DNA from: Colius striatus
Lineage: Eukaryota; Chordata; Aves; Coliiformes; Coliidae
DNA: 64,000 nucleotides
Assembly (NCBI RefSeq): GCF_028858725.1
Contig: NC_084790.1
Span: forward strand, 2,362,001-2,426,000
Direction: 5' to 3'
The position numbers and the translations under genes were made by a program. The notes under the pieces were generated by a model that had not been told where the DNA came from, did not search any database, and saw only the letters and a list, made by a program, of their open reading frames with translations. The stretch's first letter is position 1. Each line of letters begins with the position of its first letter. Below are positions 62,001 to 64,000 of the stretch, piece by piece.

Positions 62001-63888
62001 AAGAAACACGAGCAGTTCAGAATCAAGTTCCCACTCCCTGAGGACATTCCAGATGAAATTAAACAAGTATGACATTCCCTATATTGTAGAAAATACCAGT
62101 CCATAGCTTTTAACAAAGCAAACTTAAAACCATATACTCATGTTTACAGTATTAAGGTTCTTCTTCCACAACTGTGTACAGATGGAAATAAACTAATCTC
62201 TGAGACAGTTAATGCCCAACACACTCCTCTGGAGTCTCTACCATTAGATTCTGATTTTGTCCATCAGAGAAGTTTTAGATACAACCATTAAGTTCCCTTA
62301 TCTTTAGTTGGTACTAAGAGCTGGCAAAGGAACGGAAACTCTAGAAAAAAACCCTTAAATGCATATGCTATTGTACAGTGTTTCAAGAACTCACTAGCTA
62401 ACTAATTATTGGTATTCGTATCTAACTGCTTCTCAATGATGTTTACTAGCTGTTCAAAACAAGTTAACACCCACATCTTATTAACCCACAGGTTACACTC
62501 AATGGCCTGAAAGCATTTGTTTTTTTAAACTGGACAATCAAGAAAAGCAAGGTCATCAAATGCTATGTTTCAAATCTTAAGTATGACCCTACTGAAACTG
62601 GTCAAACAAGAGTCTCCAACAGCAACACCTCATTTCACATTCTGTCTCATTATGACTGCCCTGAAGTTCCTGTGACTATGTGGAGTGCAACAGGGATTCT
62701 ACCATGGGAGCTACTCAAAGCTACAGTCAAACTAATCAAATGCATAAACCAAACAGTCCTCTCTTAACAACAAGTGGCATGTGTCAAACTTCAAGGTAAC
62801 AGCTACACTGTACAGCCATAGTTAGACACCTGGTTTCTGTTCATCGCCATAAAGCAAAGTGATTAGATGCCTGAATACTCTTTAAAATCCTGGTCACAAA
62901 TATTGAGCGCATGAACAATCAGATGTACAGCTGGGTATCACAGGTCTCTTTTCCACCCACAGACTGTTATGTATCCCTTTAAGAATACTAAAACTCAGGG
63001 AAAAAAAATACACTTACGGTTTCCAAGTAGCTAGTAAACCATTCTGGAGGATTTTCATTTGTTCTTCCTGTTACGGTGTGATTTAACTTTTCCTGGGGAA
63101 AAAACAAAATGAAAAAAACACATACACCACAAAAACAAAAATCACAAACCTTAAGCAGGCAAAGCTGAAAAAACCTCAATACAGAAAGTCAGACACTTTC
63201 AAATAGCTCTTCCCTCAAGCACCTTTAAAACAAAAACCAAACTAACTCTTTTTCAAGTTATTTGGAAAACAGGGGAAAAACAATACAAGGAAGCTACTGA
63301 AATTTTCCCCTGAAGATTTCTGTCTCATTAGTGTTTGAGTGTAATTACACATCACAGCCAAAGAAATCAAGTCAATCAGAAGTTATTAGATGGTCATCAG
63401 GGCTTCAGGATACCAACTGCTTTGCTTACTAAAATACTTAATAGTCAACATGAAAGAATCTGTATTTCTCAATGCAGCACCAAAACACCCTCTTGAAGAC
63501 ATTCAAATAATTTTGCAAGCTTCAATGGGTGCAGGTGGCTGAAAATGAAGACTGACTTGGGAACTCAAGAGATTTTATGTATGAGGAAAGACGACAACCA
63601 CTCTATAAAATTAATTATGCTTACGAGTTCTTTGTTTCAATGAATATACAATTCAGCTCCGTATCCTACCTGAATTGTCAGCTCTGTTTCATTTTTTAAG
63701 CCTTTCTCTAACTCCCGAGCCAGCATGGAATAGTGAAAAAGAGGTTTCTTCTCGTCTTTAACAAGTGGCAACTTCTCTGTCCCAGTTTTCTCAGGTAGTT
63801 GCAAAGAGCAAGGAGACGAAGCTTCTTTCAGAGAAGAGTTCTTTTCGTACACATTCATCTGAAGCTGATTTCCTTGTTTAACTGCAAT
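53027..63888 (-). CDS. NBR1: NBR1 selective autophagy receptor; 3' 17 coding exons, 5' end outside window
   Basis: Cytosolic cargo receptor for ubiquitin-dependent aggrephagy and pexophagy, linking cargo to LC3/GABARAP. Exons, high to low: 63888-63670, 63092-63018, 61916-61699, 60636-60482, 59980-59774, 59492-59333, 58832-58545, 58158-58006, 57534-57459, 57126-57016, 56552-56364, 56251-56117, 55780-55417, 55122-55027, 54482-54404, 53689-53584, 53203-53027. They sum to 2,808 nt (935 codons plus stop), in frame. Visible order: end of PB1 (KQGNQLQM), ZZ zinc finger (CCNCQARIVGVRYQC, VCPAYNICEQCEAG), coiled coil (KAEKQRLRAEKKQRKAEVRE), FW domain with its tryptophans (KHWRMKN, VEW, SHWRLS, RIWCSI), LIR EDYIIIL with Tyr at 55656-55658, membrane-binding helix (LVKGALSVAASAYKALFAG) and C-terminal UBA (EMGFCDRQLNLRLLRKH). 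It ends DWYSSRY. One donor is GC rather than GT (58543-58544). The first ~75 residues lie beyond 64,000. Confidence 0.96.
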
Positions 63889-64000
63889 CTAAATAAACAG
63901 TACATACACACATATTTACTCCACTTAGAATCAACATACAAAGTCCTGTAGAACTACAGCACTACACTATACTGGAGAGGCTGGGGAAAGACTAACTACA

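Overview
The window is eukaryotic, vertebrate and almost certainly avian. It holds split genes with GT-AG introns, many truncated CR1 LINEs whose 3' ends carry the bird-type ATTCTGTGATTCT tail, and small avian-style LTR elements. The four protein genes match the mammalian 17q21.31 neighbourhood (NBR1, TMEM106A, DHX8, ETV4), which corresponds to an avian microchromosome block. The species cannot be named from the sequence.

Layout. (1) 1-11,760, plus strand: the 3' part of ETV4 (nine coding exons, ETS domain, 3' UTR). Its N-terminal exons lie left of the window. (2) 11,760-21,250: gene-free DNA between the convergent ETV4 and DHX8 genes. It holds a CR1 copy, a gag/pol/env-less LTR retroelement with two unequal LTRs (16,227-17,849), a 20-bp minisatellite and another CR1. 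(3) 21,250-38,394, minus strand: complete DHX8, 23 coding exons summing to 1,190 codons plus stop, in frame. A CpG-rich promoter follows, carrying a 3 x 24-bp repeat of ETS/CRE-like sites. (4) 38,650-40,290: a CR1 split by a solo LTR with a clean GTCA target duplication. (5) 40,290-50,800, minus strand: complete TMEM106A, seven coding exons (260 aa) plus a non-coding CpG-island first exon. A long CR1 with decayed reverse transcriptase sits in its last intron. (6) 53,027-63,888, minus strand: the 3' 17 coding exons of NBR1 (935 codons seen), including a likely GC-AG intron. The PB1-coding start lies beyond 64,000.

The genes do not form an operon-like system. NBR1 is a selective autophagy receptor, TMEM106A a lysosome/plasma-membrane-associated type II protein, DHX8 the spliceosome-release DEAH helicase and ETV4 a PEA3-family ETS factor. 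I saw no previously unknown gene system. The unusual features are regulatory and mobile: the repeated ETS/CRE promoter of DHX8 between two plus-strand LTRs, the unequal-LTR mini-retroelement, the GC donor in NBR1, a 30-nt C/G homopolymer in a DHX8 intron, and the absence of ARL4D from its expected place.

Exon boundaries were set by hand from splice consensus, reading-frame continuity and recalled family sequences. Reading-frame sums are consistent for all four genes. CR1 and LTR ends are approximate unless a target duplication is stated.
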